Program-made: the position numbers and the translations under genes
Part shown: piece by piece, positions 31,001 to 45,542 of the stretch
Layout of the letters: every line of letters begins with the position of its first letter
Position numbering within the stretch: the stretch's first letter is position 1
Assembly: GCF_024679245.1 (NCBI RefSeq)
Contig: NC_090172.1
Coordinates: forward strand, 45,947,554 to 46,011,553
Length of the DNA stretch: 64,000 nucleotides
Reading direction: 5' to 3'
Source: Pseudorasbora parva
Lineage: Eukaryota > Chordata > Actinopteri > Cypriniformes > Gobionidae
The notes under the pieces: model-generated
Seen by the model: the letters and a program-made list of their open reading frames with translations, nothing else
What the model was told of the DNA's origin: nothing
Database searches by the model: none

Positions 31001-32723
31001 GTGCCTTTCACTTCTGAATTGATAATGCCTTTTTAATTTTAATTCAATTCCTGAACTTGCATGGAATTTGAATCGAGGTAGCAAACAGGATGCAGAACAA
31101 CATTGAATTTAAACAGGAATTTCTGTTTAAATTCTATTTGAATTCAAACTCGAGCACTCAAAGGGAGAAAATTTGAATCTGAATTGTCTCCGAAAAGCAA
31201 TAAAGACCCAATAAGTGAGATTAATGTCACAAAGAGCAGCGGATCCAAAAAAGACCAACTTTCTTTTACTGGAATAAAATAAGAGATGTCCCATTTCATT
31301 GATCTTCCTCTTTGAATGTGCGCACGCTTAGTTTAAGAGGGCCTGCTTACAGCCGAGGGTGTTTATAAAGCGTATTTCACGACTCCCATCGTGGTTGGGG
31401 GAGGTTGTGCTGTTTTTAAATCAAACATCTCCTCTCCTTGGACTTGCAGACAGCACCGCGACCAAGCCAGACTTTCATGTCTGACAGTGGAGATACATTT
31501 CATGTGATTTACTCTGCTGTGAAATAACAACAACGAAAGTCCGTATTAGGGGAAGAAAGGGTTGACCGGCGACCACGGGCCTCAAATCCACCCCGAGAGG
31601 AATTTTGACTCCCAGCTGGTAAAATACAGTCTCACCAGATCTCGGTGAGACACACACACACACACACTTCAGTAAATGATTAGAATGCAATTGCAGCAAA
31701 AACGAGAAAGCAGGTCCTTGTCTTTTTTATCATCGATTTGGCGTCAGTCAATGGAGTTTATTCCCCAGCCATGACACAAAGCACTTTTCCACCCTTTCTA
31801 TTTATCTGTCCCTACTATTGAGTTGGGTTATGGAAACAAGCCTGCTTCCCTCTCTCTTTCTCTCTCTATTTCCCAGGTAATGTGTTTATTCTCCTGGTCT
31901 CATCTTCTAGTTTACGGGGCTGCCGGCCGTTCTCTCTCTCTCGCCCTCTTATCGCCCGTGCTCTCACGGGGCATTTTAGCCGCTGAAATCCTGTTCACCA
32001 CATACCGGTTTTAGAATCTGTGAAATGAGTGCCGAAGAAGCGTGGCCACAATGTCTGCCTGTGTTGCCAATGGACTCGAAAATGGGTCCGGGAGCTTTTT
32101 GTCCAGGGAATGCATAAATGGAAGTTTTTAACACCTCAAAGAAAGGCTGTGCCTTTGTGTGGCCAGACGAGAGAGAGCCCAGGCTCTCCTGAGGAGGCAG
32201 ACATGCTGAGTGCTACAGGACAAAGAACCCAGAGCCTGAAGCAGCAGGAGCACACACACACACACACCTGCCTTGTGTGCGCACACACACACACACACGC
32301 ACACACTTTTAGGGTATTATACGCACACAATGGACATGAGAAACATATATGTGGATAAAGGCACGGGCATGCACACACAGGTCAAGTGTGTGGGATAACA
32401 CAACAAATGATTGCTGAATGTTTGAACATTCACTCACAAGAATCATTTTAGAGAAAAGATAACCGGTTTTACTGTATGGCTGCACATTTAATAAAATAAA
32501 TAGACAAGATTCTGCTATGTGAAAAAGTACTTAAAATTATTCCATTAATATCTACTTCTGTTTTGTAAGACTTTTATTTTCAGTAGTTCAATTTGCGACT
32601 GTTGCATTTTAGATGGTCAGCCTGATAAACACTGAATTGAGATATGCAGCAAAAACTAAATCTCAAGGTTTTTTTTGTTTTATATTTTTAATGTCTAATT
32701 TGTGTTTTGTTTTGTTTTTTTTT
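28026..32723. other. Unique non-coding sequence
   Basis: No recognised exon. Homeodomain-type cores recur at 28590-28690 and 29430-29530, and an octamer ATTTGCAT lies at 30561-30568. Short (CA)n runs occur at 31651-31668 and 32252-32300. A degenerate GAATT-rich patch lies at 31010-31190. Confidence 0.45.
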
Positions 32724-32739
32724 GGGGGGGGGGGGGGGG
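32724..32739. repeat. G homopolymer run
   Basis: Sixteen consecutive G residues, immediately preceded by a T run. Confidence 0.9.
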
Positions 32740-35195
32740 TACCCAAATAGATAGGTATTTTATTTGAAATTCTATCGATCAAAATTACAAGGGAAACAAT
32801 TAAGGGAAATAACTGACAATAATTCTGCAGCCACAGCAAATATTAAGATACATTACACAGATGCCGATCGAATCATATTCATAAAAAACAGAGATGAAAG
32901 ATGTTATGTGACTGATAACTAAAGCCTGAAAACAAGTCAACAAATGTTGGCACATTGATTGATGTGCCTCCTCCCATTGGAAAAAAATAATAATTCCCAT
33001 ACAGATTATCCCTTATTGCAATTCATTTGATTCTGTTTTTCAGACAAATATAAAAAGACAGGTCGTGCAGACAATCAGAGTGGATATGCTTCGGCTGCCT
33101 ACAATAAGCATTTAAATGCAAATATGTCTGATGCACAAAGAACCTGCAACTTCTGTCAGTGGCAACATAATCAACCTGCAATTGTCTCCTGACTCCGAGT
33201 CATTTCCAGTGACAAGGTCTAAGCAGCAAGCATCTGTATTCAAATTACTGCGCTATTTAAGGCCGCAGCCTGTACAGGGATATTTTTCCAACGGTAAGCC
33301 GTGCTGAAAGTCAATCATATGGTGAATTACACCAGAATGGAATCAATCGATCCAGAAAAGATCACGTTACATCCAGGCCCGGCGGTTGCAAGCAAATTAT
33401 TTGTCTTGTTCTTGTTCAGATGCAAGAGCGTGTGTACAGCCAAGTCCCATTTTTCAAATATTACATTTGCAATTGAATTGAAACCTTAATGGTTCACATT
33501 CTCTATAAATGAACAGAGATAATTTAAATGAAGAGACTTGGTCAAGAACACAGAAGGAGAAAAAGGAATTGTGTGCGGTATTCTCCATCAGAAGAAAGGA
33601 GGAAACCTCAGTTAAGTATGCCAGGAGAGGCCTTGGCTCCCCAAGGATAGGTTTTGTGGTATGTAAAATCTGAAAAATATTTCAGGTCTCGATATGAATG
33701 ATGGAATAACAAAAAAAGAGGTTACGACTCATCGGTACTTACATTCTTCATGCACAAGTTCACTTTTAATTCTTTTACCAGCAAGCAGGGAGGAGCACAT
33801 TGTGCTCTAGGGTTTTGACTAGTGGCTTCATGAAAATCCAGAAGCATTCTGCCATGTTTTTCTCAGGCAGAGCGAAGGTAAGAGCAAAAATAAAGAAGAA
33901 ACAAATTACTTCTTAAAGTTCAAGAGCATCCTCAAATTCCTGTTTTGGCTTTGTATGATACAGTTCAATGGGAGGATTTGTGCTATGAAGATGATTAAAT
34001 AATTCATAACGTTTTTCAATTTTGCATCTATTCTCTCTAAAACTCTTTTAAAAAGGAAAGAATGTCAGCATAGATGTAATTCTTAACCATTGAAAAAAGT
34101 ATTTTCTTTTTTATTTCAAAACAAATCACTGTTAACCATATTTCAAAAATCACCTCAAAATCCACAATCACTCAGCATATGCAAACGGATCCATTAATAA
34201 GAGTGAGGGAAAAAAATTGTTGGCTTGAGAATTCTTCTTCGTTCTTAATTTTCTAGAGAGGAAAATGATTTAAACGATGGACACAAATCTCAACTGACAT
34301 AACTGGGAGTCGCTCACTTGACTCTCTCCCCTATATACTACAGCTTCTCCGAATGTACGAGAGAGAGAGAGAGAGAGCTCCTCTCTTCTCCGTGGTTCCC
34401 TTCTTCCCCCCTCAGAGAAAACAAATGTAGTGTTTGAGTCACTGATCGGTGGTGTAATTGAGTTTAACACTCCTTTTCTGCAGGAAAAAAAAAGTCTTTG
34501 AAATGAGGAGGTCAAATTACCTCTCCAGTCAGGCAATAAATAAGTCAAACAAGGTAAGGGCTCCTGCCAGCATATTTTAGTGCAGAATTCAATTAGTGAA
34601 AAACAAGAGATGCGTGGTTCTTCAGTTAGCTATTAGATGCACGTCCTTTCCCATGATGCTCTCATTCTGCACGAGGCAATCAGGCTGGAGTACACCACTG
34701 ATGGAGGACGGCTTTAAAAGAAATCCACTCCGTTCCAGCGATTGTGGGGGGTTTGGCCAAATTACAGTCACAACATGACCGGTGCAGACAAGTCGGGGGG
34801 TGAGATTATTGTTGCTCTTTCTATGCCCTCTCACAACAAGCCAGAGAGCTATAATCTACCAAACGTAATATTGTTAGAAGGCCACAATCTAAATAACAGA
34901 GCTGAAACTATGGTCAAAAGGATACCCCTAATTGAAATGATGTCATCAATTATCATGTCATGTATGATCTTAAGGACAATAAGTCATGTAATTTTTTTTT
35001 TGGTACTGTATTTTTCTTAACTTTCCTTGTATTGACCAAAAAAAAATAAAATAAAAAAAAAACAAGAAAGAAAGAAAGCCATAGAGCTTTTGGAATGTAC
35101 ATTTTTTTAAGTGACCTATACCCTTTTAAGACACACACTATGTTTCCATATGGTGACTATGAGGTTTAAAAAAAGGCATAATGGGCATCATAATA
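32740..35195. other. Unique sequence with candidate regulatory blocks
   Basis: 33060-33490 is repeat-free and holds the octamer ATGCAAAT at 33116-33123. 34560-34990 is also repeat-free with balanced composition. A short GA run lies at 34358-34378. No exon or named repeat recognised. Confidence 0.4.
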
Positions 35196-35236
35196 TATAT
35201 ATAATAAATATAATATATAATATATATATATATATA
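35196..35236. repeat. Imperfect (AT)n tract
   Basis: AT/TAATA tract directly left of copy B of the dispersed unit. Confidence 0.8.
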
Positions 35237-35380
35237 ATTAGTTGGGGGGGGTTTTTGGTTTTGTTTTCCATTATGAAGCGATACACTGTATGAAAGTGTT
35301 TCCCTTGATTCTGCACAAGACTGGTGTGACGCCCATCAAGCATGTACTTCAGGGTGGTTGGACAACGTATATAAAATAAG
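35237..35380 (+). repeat. Dispersed repeat unit, copy B
   Basis: Second copy of the unit at 23570-23710, same orientation, with an AT tract in the same relative position on its left. It differs by scattered substitutions, one small indel, and G-rich expansion (GGGGGGGG) near its left end. Confidence 0.85.
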
Positions 35381-38300
35381 AAAGCGAGCTGGGACACACA
35401 CAAAACACACATGCACGGACCCACACTGCAACACACCCAACTGGCTACAATGTCGCCATTGTGACATAATGCTCCTCGCACAGTGGATTTTTGGAAAATA
35501 ATCCAACTTTTCCTATCCTACGCATCCAGCAATAACAACTGACATCACAGGTCCAACCATATGCCCTGTGGTGCTCGTGAACGTTTTGCATTTTCTCAGC
35601 ATATAGGGGGGGTAAAAGAAACACTGTAAAATGGTTATTATATTCCGATCATGCCCAAGGAACCTATTACAGGCATGGCACAGGCTACATGAAACCTGAG
35701 GAACCTTGAGGAACCATGAGGAACTCCAATGCCCAAAGCTACACAACAGACAGTTGAGAAGCTAACAAAAACAGAGGAGGAAAAAAGGAAAACTGAGAAG
35801 AAAATAAAAACTGAAAAGCTACCACCACCAAGCATGTGTATTCTCTTATGAGAAACAGTCTTTCCCTGCGAGGTACTCGAATGTGTGTCAAATCTCGAGA
35901 TGAGAAACTCCCCTGGTGTTGACACACACATGCTCTATAGATATAGTGGCCGATGAAGGCGACATGAGGTTAACATTATCACCGCTGAAAGCGCGACAGG
36001 TGGGTCACATGAAAGGTCTCTAATTTTCTCTCGCCAATGGGACACATGGTTCATATTATTCTCTAGAAAAGCTGACAACGCTCCAATGAAAACATCAGGA
36101 GGCTTCCACCACTACTGTTCGCCGCACACTATTTTCAAATGTATCTTAGATTATGTAGCAATGTAAATTTTCCCTGCCTACTGAGGGTCGAAGGGTAAAT
36201 TTAGAGGAAACCTGAAACGTAAATAAATAAATGTGGGGATTTGAGGAGGCATGCGGGAAGGAGTTTAAGCGCTGGGCGCGATGTGAATACAACACGACAC
36301 AAGCTAAACACACAATCGAGCCCTGCACCTTCCGCTCCAGCTTTCTTAAGAGTCGCGTGCAAGGTAGACTTGATTAGTTCTCTCTCTAAACACACAAGAC
36401 GAAGAAATCAAAGAAATGTAGATGAATAGAAAAAAAAATTAGCCTTCACCTGAAAGATCTGCACATCACTGTTGTTTACATGCCATATCTGTTCGTGCAT
36501 GCTGAAAGAAAAATATCAATGCTGCACTACTTCTATTTTGTGCAGCTCACAACAGAGCCGAGGCTCAAGTACACAACAACATAGGCGGGAATTTTTTGAA
36601 GTGAGGTGAAAATAGGACTCTTTTCTAAAGTCTGTGAAAAGGCTGCAAGATAAGCAGCATTTAGCCATAAATTCAGAGTCGGCGCTAAGCTTTTTTATGT
36701 ATAGCTCGCAGAGCGCAAAACCATGCCCTGCTGAAATCAAAAGCGGTAATAGTCAGGTTAGCCACTGTCATTCTAAGAGGGAAGTCGGTTGTGAAATTGT
36801 AAAATTGTAAGGCTCTCGCTGTCTATTTCACAGCCTACATTTTATGAACGCTCTCTGAAATTATTCATAAAATAGAGGCTATCACATGGCAGTCAGTGTT
36901 TGAGGCTCACAAAGGTGAGGGGAGAAAAGGCTCAAGCAATCCTAATCTGCCCGCTGAAGACGGCTGCTAATAATACGCTCCTTTATCTCCTTTGCTTAAA
37001 CAGTGCATACCTTGAAGTTCACAAAAACGTGTGATACTCATCGAGCTCTCCAAGCGCAACAGAGTGGAGAGAGAGAGCAAGCGAGAGAGAGAGAGAGGAC
37101 ATTTTCCCCACATTCCTCACAGATTCAAGTCCAATTTGCTTTGAAAGTCCTCTGCATTAAGCCCGCATGCCAGGCTGATAGAATATGAAAACAACAGTCA
37201 AACGTTGTCCATCCCACTCTGGTTTTTCCCCCGGTTATAATTGGCAGCCATCGTACAGTGGCCATACAGAACTAAATAAGATTCTTCAAAATAGAGAGAT
37301 GCACTCTTGATGTATTATCAATGAGCAGGTTAACCATCTGCAAGAGTTTATAAAAAGTTCTAAATATGGCTTCAAACCAACTTTATATATAAGAAAATGT
37401 ACCTTTATGGATACTGCCCCAGTAACAAGCTGTTGTAGTCCTAATAAAGTTATTATTGTTATTTTGAAGTTATGAGAGTATGTTTTACTGGGTGCTTTTT
37501 AACTTCAGAATAACTATATCAAAACTAGAAATATAATTTCTCAGTATATAAAATATATTGAATTAATGATGTCATCAATTAAAAAAAAAAATACCATTAA
37601 CAGGCCAAAACACTATATAAATGAAAAGAATCCTGTGCTTGGAACCTGCTGGAGAACCCTAACCTTATGAGGGGGACTTAAATAATGTAATTAGGGAGCC
37701 TAGAGTTTCTGTAAAACATTCTCCCATGTGACGTTTCATTTTTAAAGTGTAGAGATATGGGAAAGAATCGAATGGAATCACTCACGGTGGTTGGAACACC
37801 GTTTAAATGATTAAAAATGGCTACTATCTAAATATCTACCATAGACAATGTCATACATCAGAGGGTAAAGAGAGAGACTGAGAAGCTGAACATTAATGGG
37901 CGATATCTGTATGCATATTTTCTGCCCAATAGCTAGAGCTGAAAGGGCCCAGATGAAATCTGTGCGGTAAAGATGATATCATAGCATTGTGGTTGCACAG
38001 CAGTCTGGCAGACACATACCTCACTCTAGAGAGAGAGAAGAAAAAACAAAACTCTAAATAATATTTCTCCTTGCCTTTCCCATTTGAATATTCATCCTGT
38101 TTCCACGTCCCCAGAAACTCTTCTAATCAGAGTCACTTCCCCTTTAATCACTGGGGCTGTAATTATGATTTGATAAAGCATTTTAACGCACTCTTCAGTG
38201 TCACTCACATATCTATGCTTGGAATACCGTATTAAGAGCTGTCAGCCCTTAAGGGAAGCACTTCCCAAACAGTGCTCATCCAAATATGGCAAACACGCCC

Positions 38301-41300
38301 ATCAGCTCTAATTGAAATTATTACAGGTTTGAACATGCTAACGCTACAGCTAATGTTTCCCCTGAAAGCGAGCAAGTCTAGCAGACTTAGAAGGCTAAGA
38401 TTCCTCTTCCCTCTGATGTGCAGTAATTGTTTAACCCTGAGTGGAAGTGGCTGAGTGCCTTTTTTCGGCATACGCCAAAGACAAAAAAAAACAAAAAAGA
38501 ATAGAGAAACAGGCTTGTGTAGCACTTTCCTATTCTGCTTTTCGCTTTCTAATTCAGTCCAACACAAGACTTGAAGGAAAAGCCTCTCTGGTTCCATGTT
38601 CATCTTGGAAGAGCGAGCATTCGAGGATGATCGTTGACCACAAGTTGATAATGATGACGATTTAATTAGAAGCCTCTCTCTGGTCTGGAGTCAGCCCAAA
38701 CTCCTCCACCCTGCAGATGGAATAAATTTAGCAACAGTGAAGAAGAGTAGGGCCATCTTTTGCTCCTTTCTTCCACATCTCCCTCCCCCCTTCACAACTT
38801 CTCTTTCTTGTCATCTAAGTACCACCTCCAATCAGAGACAGAAAACATTCTTCTCCTCTGCCACTACACCGCAAGTCGTTCATGCGCCATCATCGCTCAA
38901 GCTTGCATCCCCTAAGTGCGCATGCACCTCAACGCTCCCCAATTGCCAACATGTGGCACTCTGAAATATTAATACAATGCTTAAATAACGTTTAAGTAAC
39001 ATTCGAATAGTTGAAGCTGCTAAAAATGGTCCAGGAGGAGAGAAGTGCCTTCAAGGTAACAGCAGGAGAAGCTCCCGGCTCCAGTACCAAATGGAAAAGG
39101 CCTGGCTCTGGGACGACCAGTGTTGTGGAGAAAATGTCTAATTTGCATCCTGGCAGGTCTCAAGGGTTTAGCTTAGCCCTGTGTCATAGTTTCGGTTTCT
39201 TTCCTGCTAGAGAAACACTGTGCGCTATGAGAGAGCTCTTTTCAGCCGCAGGCCCATGACGGAGCGTCGCAGGACAACATGCCCGTCGGTGGAAAAAGGC
39301 TGGTGGGGTTGTAAGCCTGCCACGGTCTTCCCTTATTCCAGCTTCTCTATCTTTTTGCGGAGTTTGTATGTAATTGAGCACTGGCCTATTATGAACGATT
39401 AAGAGTGACTGTTTGAGTACAAGTGTGAGTATGCTGACAGATGTCAAAGAGGCTCTAAAGAAATGCACAGGAGAGAGAAAAAAACGCAAGATTTTCTCCA
39501 TTATTTCAACAGATTTCTGCCATCCTATTAAAAAAAAAGATCACCACATTACAGCCCTTTTGACATCACAACTACTCATAAGAAAAAATAGGACTTAAAT
39601 TATGTTCGTAGACCTTCCTGCCCAAAGATTTAACATGACAAACTAATGATAAAGAGGGTCTTTTTTTATTATTATTCAATTTCAATTTGTTTTCCACTCC
39701 TCTGCATGAAAACACTCACTTTTTCCAGTCTGGCGTTTTCACTTTGGTGTGGTTAATATATCCTGGCAAATCCAAAAAGACGGAACAAAAGAGAGTGAAG
39801 CAGGAAATGACTTGACTTTGACTACACTGCAGGGCTAAACTGCAGTCACACTAAATTTCAACGTATACAAAATTACCTGAAATTAAATCTGTTTAGATTA
39901 AATGTCTTTGTTTGCATTTCAATAGATGTGTGAAATGAGTGTGATATGAGTATGAACTCTATAGTGAGACTGAAGTTGTAGTACTTTGTTAAGATTTTGC
40001 CATTAATGTTTAGCCACATTAAGAAATGTTCATTAACTTTAACACAGGCAAAAAAAAGGTCCATTGTCTATTGACAATAGTGTAGCGATGCATGAAGCAA
40101 TACTCCCACAGAAGTCACTATCAAGCCAAGAAGTGACATGAACTAAAATTCAAAATCTGTGTGGGGAAATCTTTCACCCTCAAGCGAAATTCCTGATCAT
40201 GTGGATTGTATTTCATGTGGACTGGATTTTGCACACATAAAAATCACCAAATAATGGTAAATGTGGCTGTACCATTAGAGTTTTCATGTCCACTTTCTTA
40301 AAGCCAGTAGTGATGTGAGCCCAAAAATGGTGAATAATCCCTGTGGGATCTTCTGTAACCTTCTTCACTCCATACAGTTCTGAAAAGAGAGACTCAACTT
40401 CACAGCCGCAGCTCTGAATTAAGACCAACATCATTAACTGCTGAGTTTCTTCACATAGAGACCATTTAGACAAGCTGCTCTCTAAACTGTGAAGGCTAGA
40501 ATGGCAGATTATGCTAGCACACACACTCTCTCATCACATCAGCTGCTGTCACCACTTGACCCATCATCAAAAGCTGTTCATGGACACATCCATAACGATA
40601 GTCAAGTGCTTTCTCTCAATCTGTCTGTTTGCTGCTGCACTACATCTTATTACACTGACAGTCAGGTAGCAGAGCCTTTCACTTCTTCAGAAAGAAAGAA
40701 AAGAGAGAGGGAGATAAGTGAGTGTGAGGAAGACAGAGAGAAAACACTTGCGGTTTGATCTGCTGAAGCCATTTTCTTATGACGCACAAGTACACCGACG
40801 GCAGAAAGCCTTTAAAACTGCAAGCGGGTACACATAATCGCAGAATAGGAAACAAAAGGGGCTGGTTTCAAAAATGCTTCAGTTGAACTAATGTCAGACA
40901 CACAGCCACAGCATTCCTCCATTCTCCCTACCAACCTCCTTTGTCACTTTAATTTGCTTCTGGCATTTTGCATCCCGAGTTTCCACACATACACACACAC
41001 AGAAACTGTGGGTGATGTGATTTTGATGTCAAAATCTCCTGATTTTTCCATAAAAATTTCCAGACTTTCAGATGGCCTATCAAACAACATGGCTGCAATT
41101 AGCTACAAACCTCAGCATTATCACACACACACACAAAACTGTGTAAGCGATTACAAAACCGTTGAAGAAGACAGCAACAGGCTTTCTTTTACAAAACAGA
41201 ACAGTCCTGGGGAATTCAAAGGCCCTTTTGTCTTAAGAGGAACTCTGCTTCAGGGTGGATATTTCTTTGACACAGTTCTTTACAAATATAATTCTCTATG

Positions 41301-43528
41301 CTGTGATGTTTAAATCATGCCTTCTATTCTGAATATGCTACAATGAACAACTGATTGTTTAAAGTACATCAACTCATGAAATATTACACTAACGTCAGAC
41401 AAGGCCTTCTAAATTTGTGGACCATCATGTACTAACTTGGTTTGTGATCCATCACAAATGACATACTAGAATCTGGAGCATCACATATTGACCTGCTTAA
41501 TCACGTGTGTACTAGAGTTAGGTAGAGGGCAATCTGCCAGATTGATCTGACTGGCTCGCATCTGATCTAACAGCAGGGCATTCAGAGTGGGCGGAGTCTT
41601 CTGCTGAGGGCTGCACAGATCCCTTTGTAATGAAAAACATAGCATCTTAGGTTAATGATCAATTATTCTCTACCACGAAAGTCCAGGATTATCACAAATC
41701 TCGTACTAAAAAAAAAGTGCCTAGCTCCCAACACTGGCCTGATTCCCTTAATCTGTGTTTGACAATGGTTCAGCTAACACAGCACACTTTCACCATAAGA
41801 TGATGTAATATGAAATTCACATTCTGAGAGTGATAAACTCTAGAATAAGTGCACTAAAATTGTTTAGGCATAAATGTAAGAGATTTACTGAGACTCAATT
41901 ATAAAAACGTAATGCTTATTATATCTAGTGGACTAAACTCAATACACATAATTCCTACCCAAATATGCATGATGAACTTTTTTTTTCTTTCAATAATAAC
42001 AAAAAATGAACAAGAAGCATATGCGTAACCATAATTAAATTATTGATGCCTATATAACAGTGCAGCATCTGCACTAGTGAATGCAAAAAATGTTTTAATA
42101 AAACACATGACACAAAGTCTAAAAAGCCTAAGATCAAACACAAAATCTAACATTCAGCAACATTTACTACTTTTATATATTATATTATATTAAATTATAT
42201 TATATATTAATAATAAATACTTTATAAATACTGCAAGGACAATCACAGACAGGGACGGACTAGTCCTAAACATAGAGTTCATATCAAAAGATTTATTTTC
42301 ATTATTTATTCATGCACCAATTAAAGGTTAAACATGTGCCAAAAGCCTGTGTGTCAGAGAGCAGCTGCAGAGAGCGAGAGCGAGAGAGAGGAGGCCACAA
42401 CAAGAAGGTTAAGGAAAAAGCAAACTAACTTTGTCTTGAAATGGTTTTGGCCAGGAGACAAGCTCTCCGCAAAAGCGCACGGACTGGCATAAACATTTGT
42501 ACAAAATTATAAGTGCATTTGGAGACGCATGCAGGAGTCAACCGCCTGCACACGGTTCCCCGCGCTCACTCTCTCCCAGCAAACCCTCCACCCCAGAGCG
42601 TGTGTGTGTGTATACAGGCTCCAAACCGCTGCATTTTAATTACTGCCAGCAAGCACAGCAAACCCCTTTGAAATGGAAATGGTCTCAGAATCTTCCTCTG
42701 CACCACAGAAATCTTATTCTGATTTGAAAAAAACAATATGCTACACCACAGCCTAGACCTGATAATGCTGATTATAACCACCAATAAAGCCAGTGTCAAA
42801 AACCTCACGGTCCCAGAGATCCCTAGCATTAAATCTACATATTCATGTGTGCTTATAAAAGAGCTAGAAGAGAGAACGCAAGGAAAATATTCAATAATAT
42901 AGATGGCATATTTGCCATGCACCTAATTTCAAAGAATTGTTGGATTTGTGTGTCATGCAACACCAAGTTCGAAACATTTTGATTTGAGCAATGCTGTGAA
43001 TTGACGGAACACATTCAAAGAGCAGCTCTCTTATTATGCTGGCATATAATGCTATCAGGCAAATGCTGTGAGAAGACGTGGAAAAGAAAGCATTTAGTAA
43101 TATTTCGGAGTAAAAAGCTTCCATCTCTCGGGTTCATTGTGCAGCATCAGGCCGTAGGTGAACACGTGTTTTCAGAGGAGGGCAAAAAAGCGCACCCTTC
43201 ATTTACAAAAAGCGTCCAAGACATCAAAGGCGTCTTCAATTTTTTATCCTTGTGCGACTAACGTCTAGGCCTGAGGTTGCAAAAGGGCAGAAAACAGAAA
43301 ACATTATAGGGGGGAAAAGGCCTTTTCAGCGTAGACACGGCCATCTGTATTGGCATTTCACAAGGCCTCCTAAGCTATAGCTTCACTATCTTTTTTTCAG
43401 AAGCAAGACTGCAATTTGGGCGTGTTGTTAAGCCACAGATAAGTATAGGTTGGATAATTCGTACTTGCGCAAGAGGAAAGAAATACTTAAGTCCTAATGT
43501 TAAAGGTCTTCACAAGACTGCAGATCTA
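35381..43528. other. Unique non-coding sequence
   Basis: About 8 kb with no recognised exon, RNA gene or transposon. An octamer ATTTGCAT lies at 39141-39148. Low-repeat blocks at 38090-38460, 39000-39420 and 43000-43270 resemble regulatory DNA. AT-rich sequence occupies 42165-42230. Open frames of 60-140 codons show no domain. Confidence 0.45.
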
Positions 43529-43534
43529 TTTATT
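43529..43534 (-). terminator. Candidate polyadenylation signal AATAAA
   Basis: AATAAA on the minus strand, about 85 bases past the stop codon of the candidate last exon at 43619-43720. This would give a very short 3' UTR. The hexamer is common by chance in AT-rich DNA, so it supports the exon call only weakly. Confidence 0.3.
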
Positions 43535-43618
43535 TACTATCTGTCATTTGATTGTTACAGCTTTGATTTCACTTCGGCGTGTCCAGGGTCAGCATTCCTG
43601 TCTATGTAAATCATTAAA

Positions 43619-43720
43619 TCATAGAAGATCCTGGAAGCCCTGGGGATCTCGAGCAGCTGTCAGCTTGCCATCTTCCTTGATGACAATGGATCTATCATTC
43701 TGTAGGAATCCAGTGGACGG
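43619..43720 (-). CDS. Candidate last coding exon, unidentified protein
   Basis: On the minus strand, the acceptor TTTTCTCGTAG is followed by an open frame of 33 codons ending in TGA (43619-43621). The frame starts in phase 0, begins Pro-Ser-Thr-Gly and ends GlnAspLeuLeu-stop; its middle includes IVIKEDGKLTAARDPQGF. Codon choice is coding-like (AAG, CTG, CAG, ATC, GGC, TTC) and charged and hydrophobic residues are balanced. A second possible acceptor, CCTACAG, lies 21 bases inside. An AATAAA follows about 85 bases downstream. I do not recognise the protein. It could still be chance within a conserved element. Confidence 0.45.
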   Translation of the reverse strand, partial: PSTGFLQNDRSIVIKEDGKLTAARDPQGFQDLL

Positions 43721-45425
43721 CTACGAGAAAAGCCACTGCATGCAGCCATGCACTCATATGTCAGCATGTGTATAAACGTAAGTATTTGCAAAAAGAAATT
43801 AATGTTTGTGTACATTCATTCAAGATCTGAATATCTTCCACGAGCAAACGTCACCTTCCTAGTGTCTTCCTCATTTCGCTAATTAGTAGCCAAAACTTAC
43901 TATAATTAAAAGTGCAGCAAAGCTTCAATAACACATTCCAGAAACTTGAGAGATTCTGCCACAAAAGGGAAAAAAATCCTTCTAATAAACATGTTGCCAT
44001 CGGTTTTGATCATTGTTGAAATATTCCACAGCAAATTAGCTAACACTTATAAAGACAGATGTCACAACATGTGCTGCCACATTTCCTCCTCATGCATTCC
44101 TCCCCTACGGCTGGCGTGCTGCTTACCTTTACCAGGCCTGCTGTTGTTTACCTCCAGTGTTGTTTATCATTAGGATTCTGCTGGCACTGTTCTAACCCCT
44201 CCAATACAAGACAGAGCCAGACGAGACTTACACCTGAGCTGAGCATCTACCACAACCTCAACTTGCTCTTTTCAACTAAATGCTAAATATGATCCTGGGT
44301 TACGCAAACACAATACAAATTAAATTAAATATTAACAAGAGTTAAAACAAATAGTATGAGTTTCATAAATTATTCGATTATGAGAACGTGATTGTTCATA
44401 AAAAAACTGCATGAGCTAAAAAAATAAAAAAATAAAAAATATTCATTACACTCATCCTTTATCTTGAAGATATATATCCACTTAAGACGTATACGATAAA
44501 AAATGATAAGCAAGGACGAATTAGGTCATTAAAAATGTAAATAATAAAAAAGAGGCAATAAAAATTCAGTAGAATGCTGCTTTCAATAGAAAGCAGCTTA
44601 ATACCACTGAAAACCTAATTTTGTTTAAACCTCAAAATTACTGATAGAGAAATCCTGACATTATTTCACAAGTACTAAAACAAATGGCAGACAACCTCTA
44701 GAAACAACAGACTGTGGCACATGAAAGAGAATTATTCAAAGTTCATTTACTGTCCAGATTTTAGGACTGATAGTGCATCCGGCTGATGCCAGCTACACAA
44801 TTAATGTTCCCAAAGAAGTAATCGAAAGTCCCTTTATTACAGAGAGCTTGCTAAATTATCGGTAAACATCTGTACTTAATACATCCTGCATGCACAGAAA
44901 AGTGATTCTCTCATTTCAAAATTATTAATATATGAAATACTGAGTACCAAATAAAGAGGTTTGACTTCTATTATGTATCTTAAAATTCAGGAGATCCCAC
45001 AAAACAATCTGTGAGGGAAAATGTTTTTTGCAAAAACTAAAAAAACTAAAAAAAACTTGCATGCTTCTTTTAATTTAAAGATTAAATTAAACTCATTTTT
45101 ATGGCATGACATTACAATGACTAAGTCACTGCAAGGTATCATACATAATGACACTCTGCAACAAAGATTTAGAGCCTCATGATACGATGTAATGCATCAA
45201 TTAAAAAATGCTAAACTATCATCACTGCATATAACCTCTAAAATGTTTTAATTAATTCACATGAACTGTAAGAATGATTCGAGTATGAAAGGGGAAAAAA
45301 CGAAATCCCTACTTCACACACACCGTGTTAAAATACATATTCCAGCTGTCAAGTCTCAGAACATTAGATTGAAAGACAAGCGAGGCATCGCAGAATAGAT
45401 ATACGGTCCAAATCTCTGAACTTAC
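43721..45425 (-). other. Putative intron between candidate exons
   Basis: AT-rich sequence bounded by GTAAGT on its left-reading donor side (45420-45425) and AG at 43721-43722. It contains no recognised repeat or RNA gene. The assignment depends on both flanking exon calls. Confidence 0.3.
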
Positions 45426-45542
45426 TGGCACCATAAGCGTTCGTCTGCGATCTGTCGGTATCTGCTCGCCGGATCCAGTTAGGAAATGCTCTTTACTCGC
45501 ACAAAACCACAAGTTCCTCCCCAAATCCACGGGCAGAAAGTC
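45426..45542 (-). CDS. Candidate internal coding exon, unidentified protein
   Basis: Minus strand, 117 bases, exactly 39 codons. A strong acceptor (TTGTTGTTTTTTTTCCCCAG) precedes it and a good donor (CCA followed by GTAAGT) ends it. Both boundaries are in phase 0, so it joins in frame to the candidate last exon 1.7 kb downstream. The translation starts Asp-Phe-Leu-Pro and includes LTGSGEQIPTDRRRTLM, with no low complexity. I cannot assign a family. A spurious exon or an exon of a non-coding RNA is the main alternative. Confidence 0.45.
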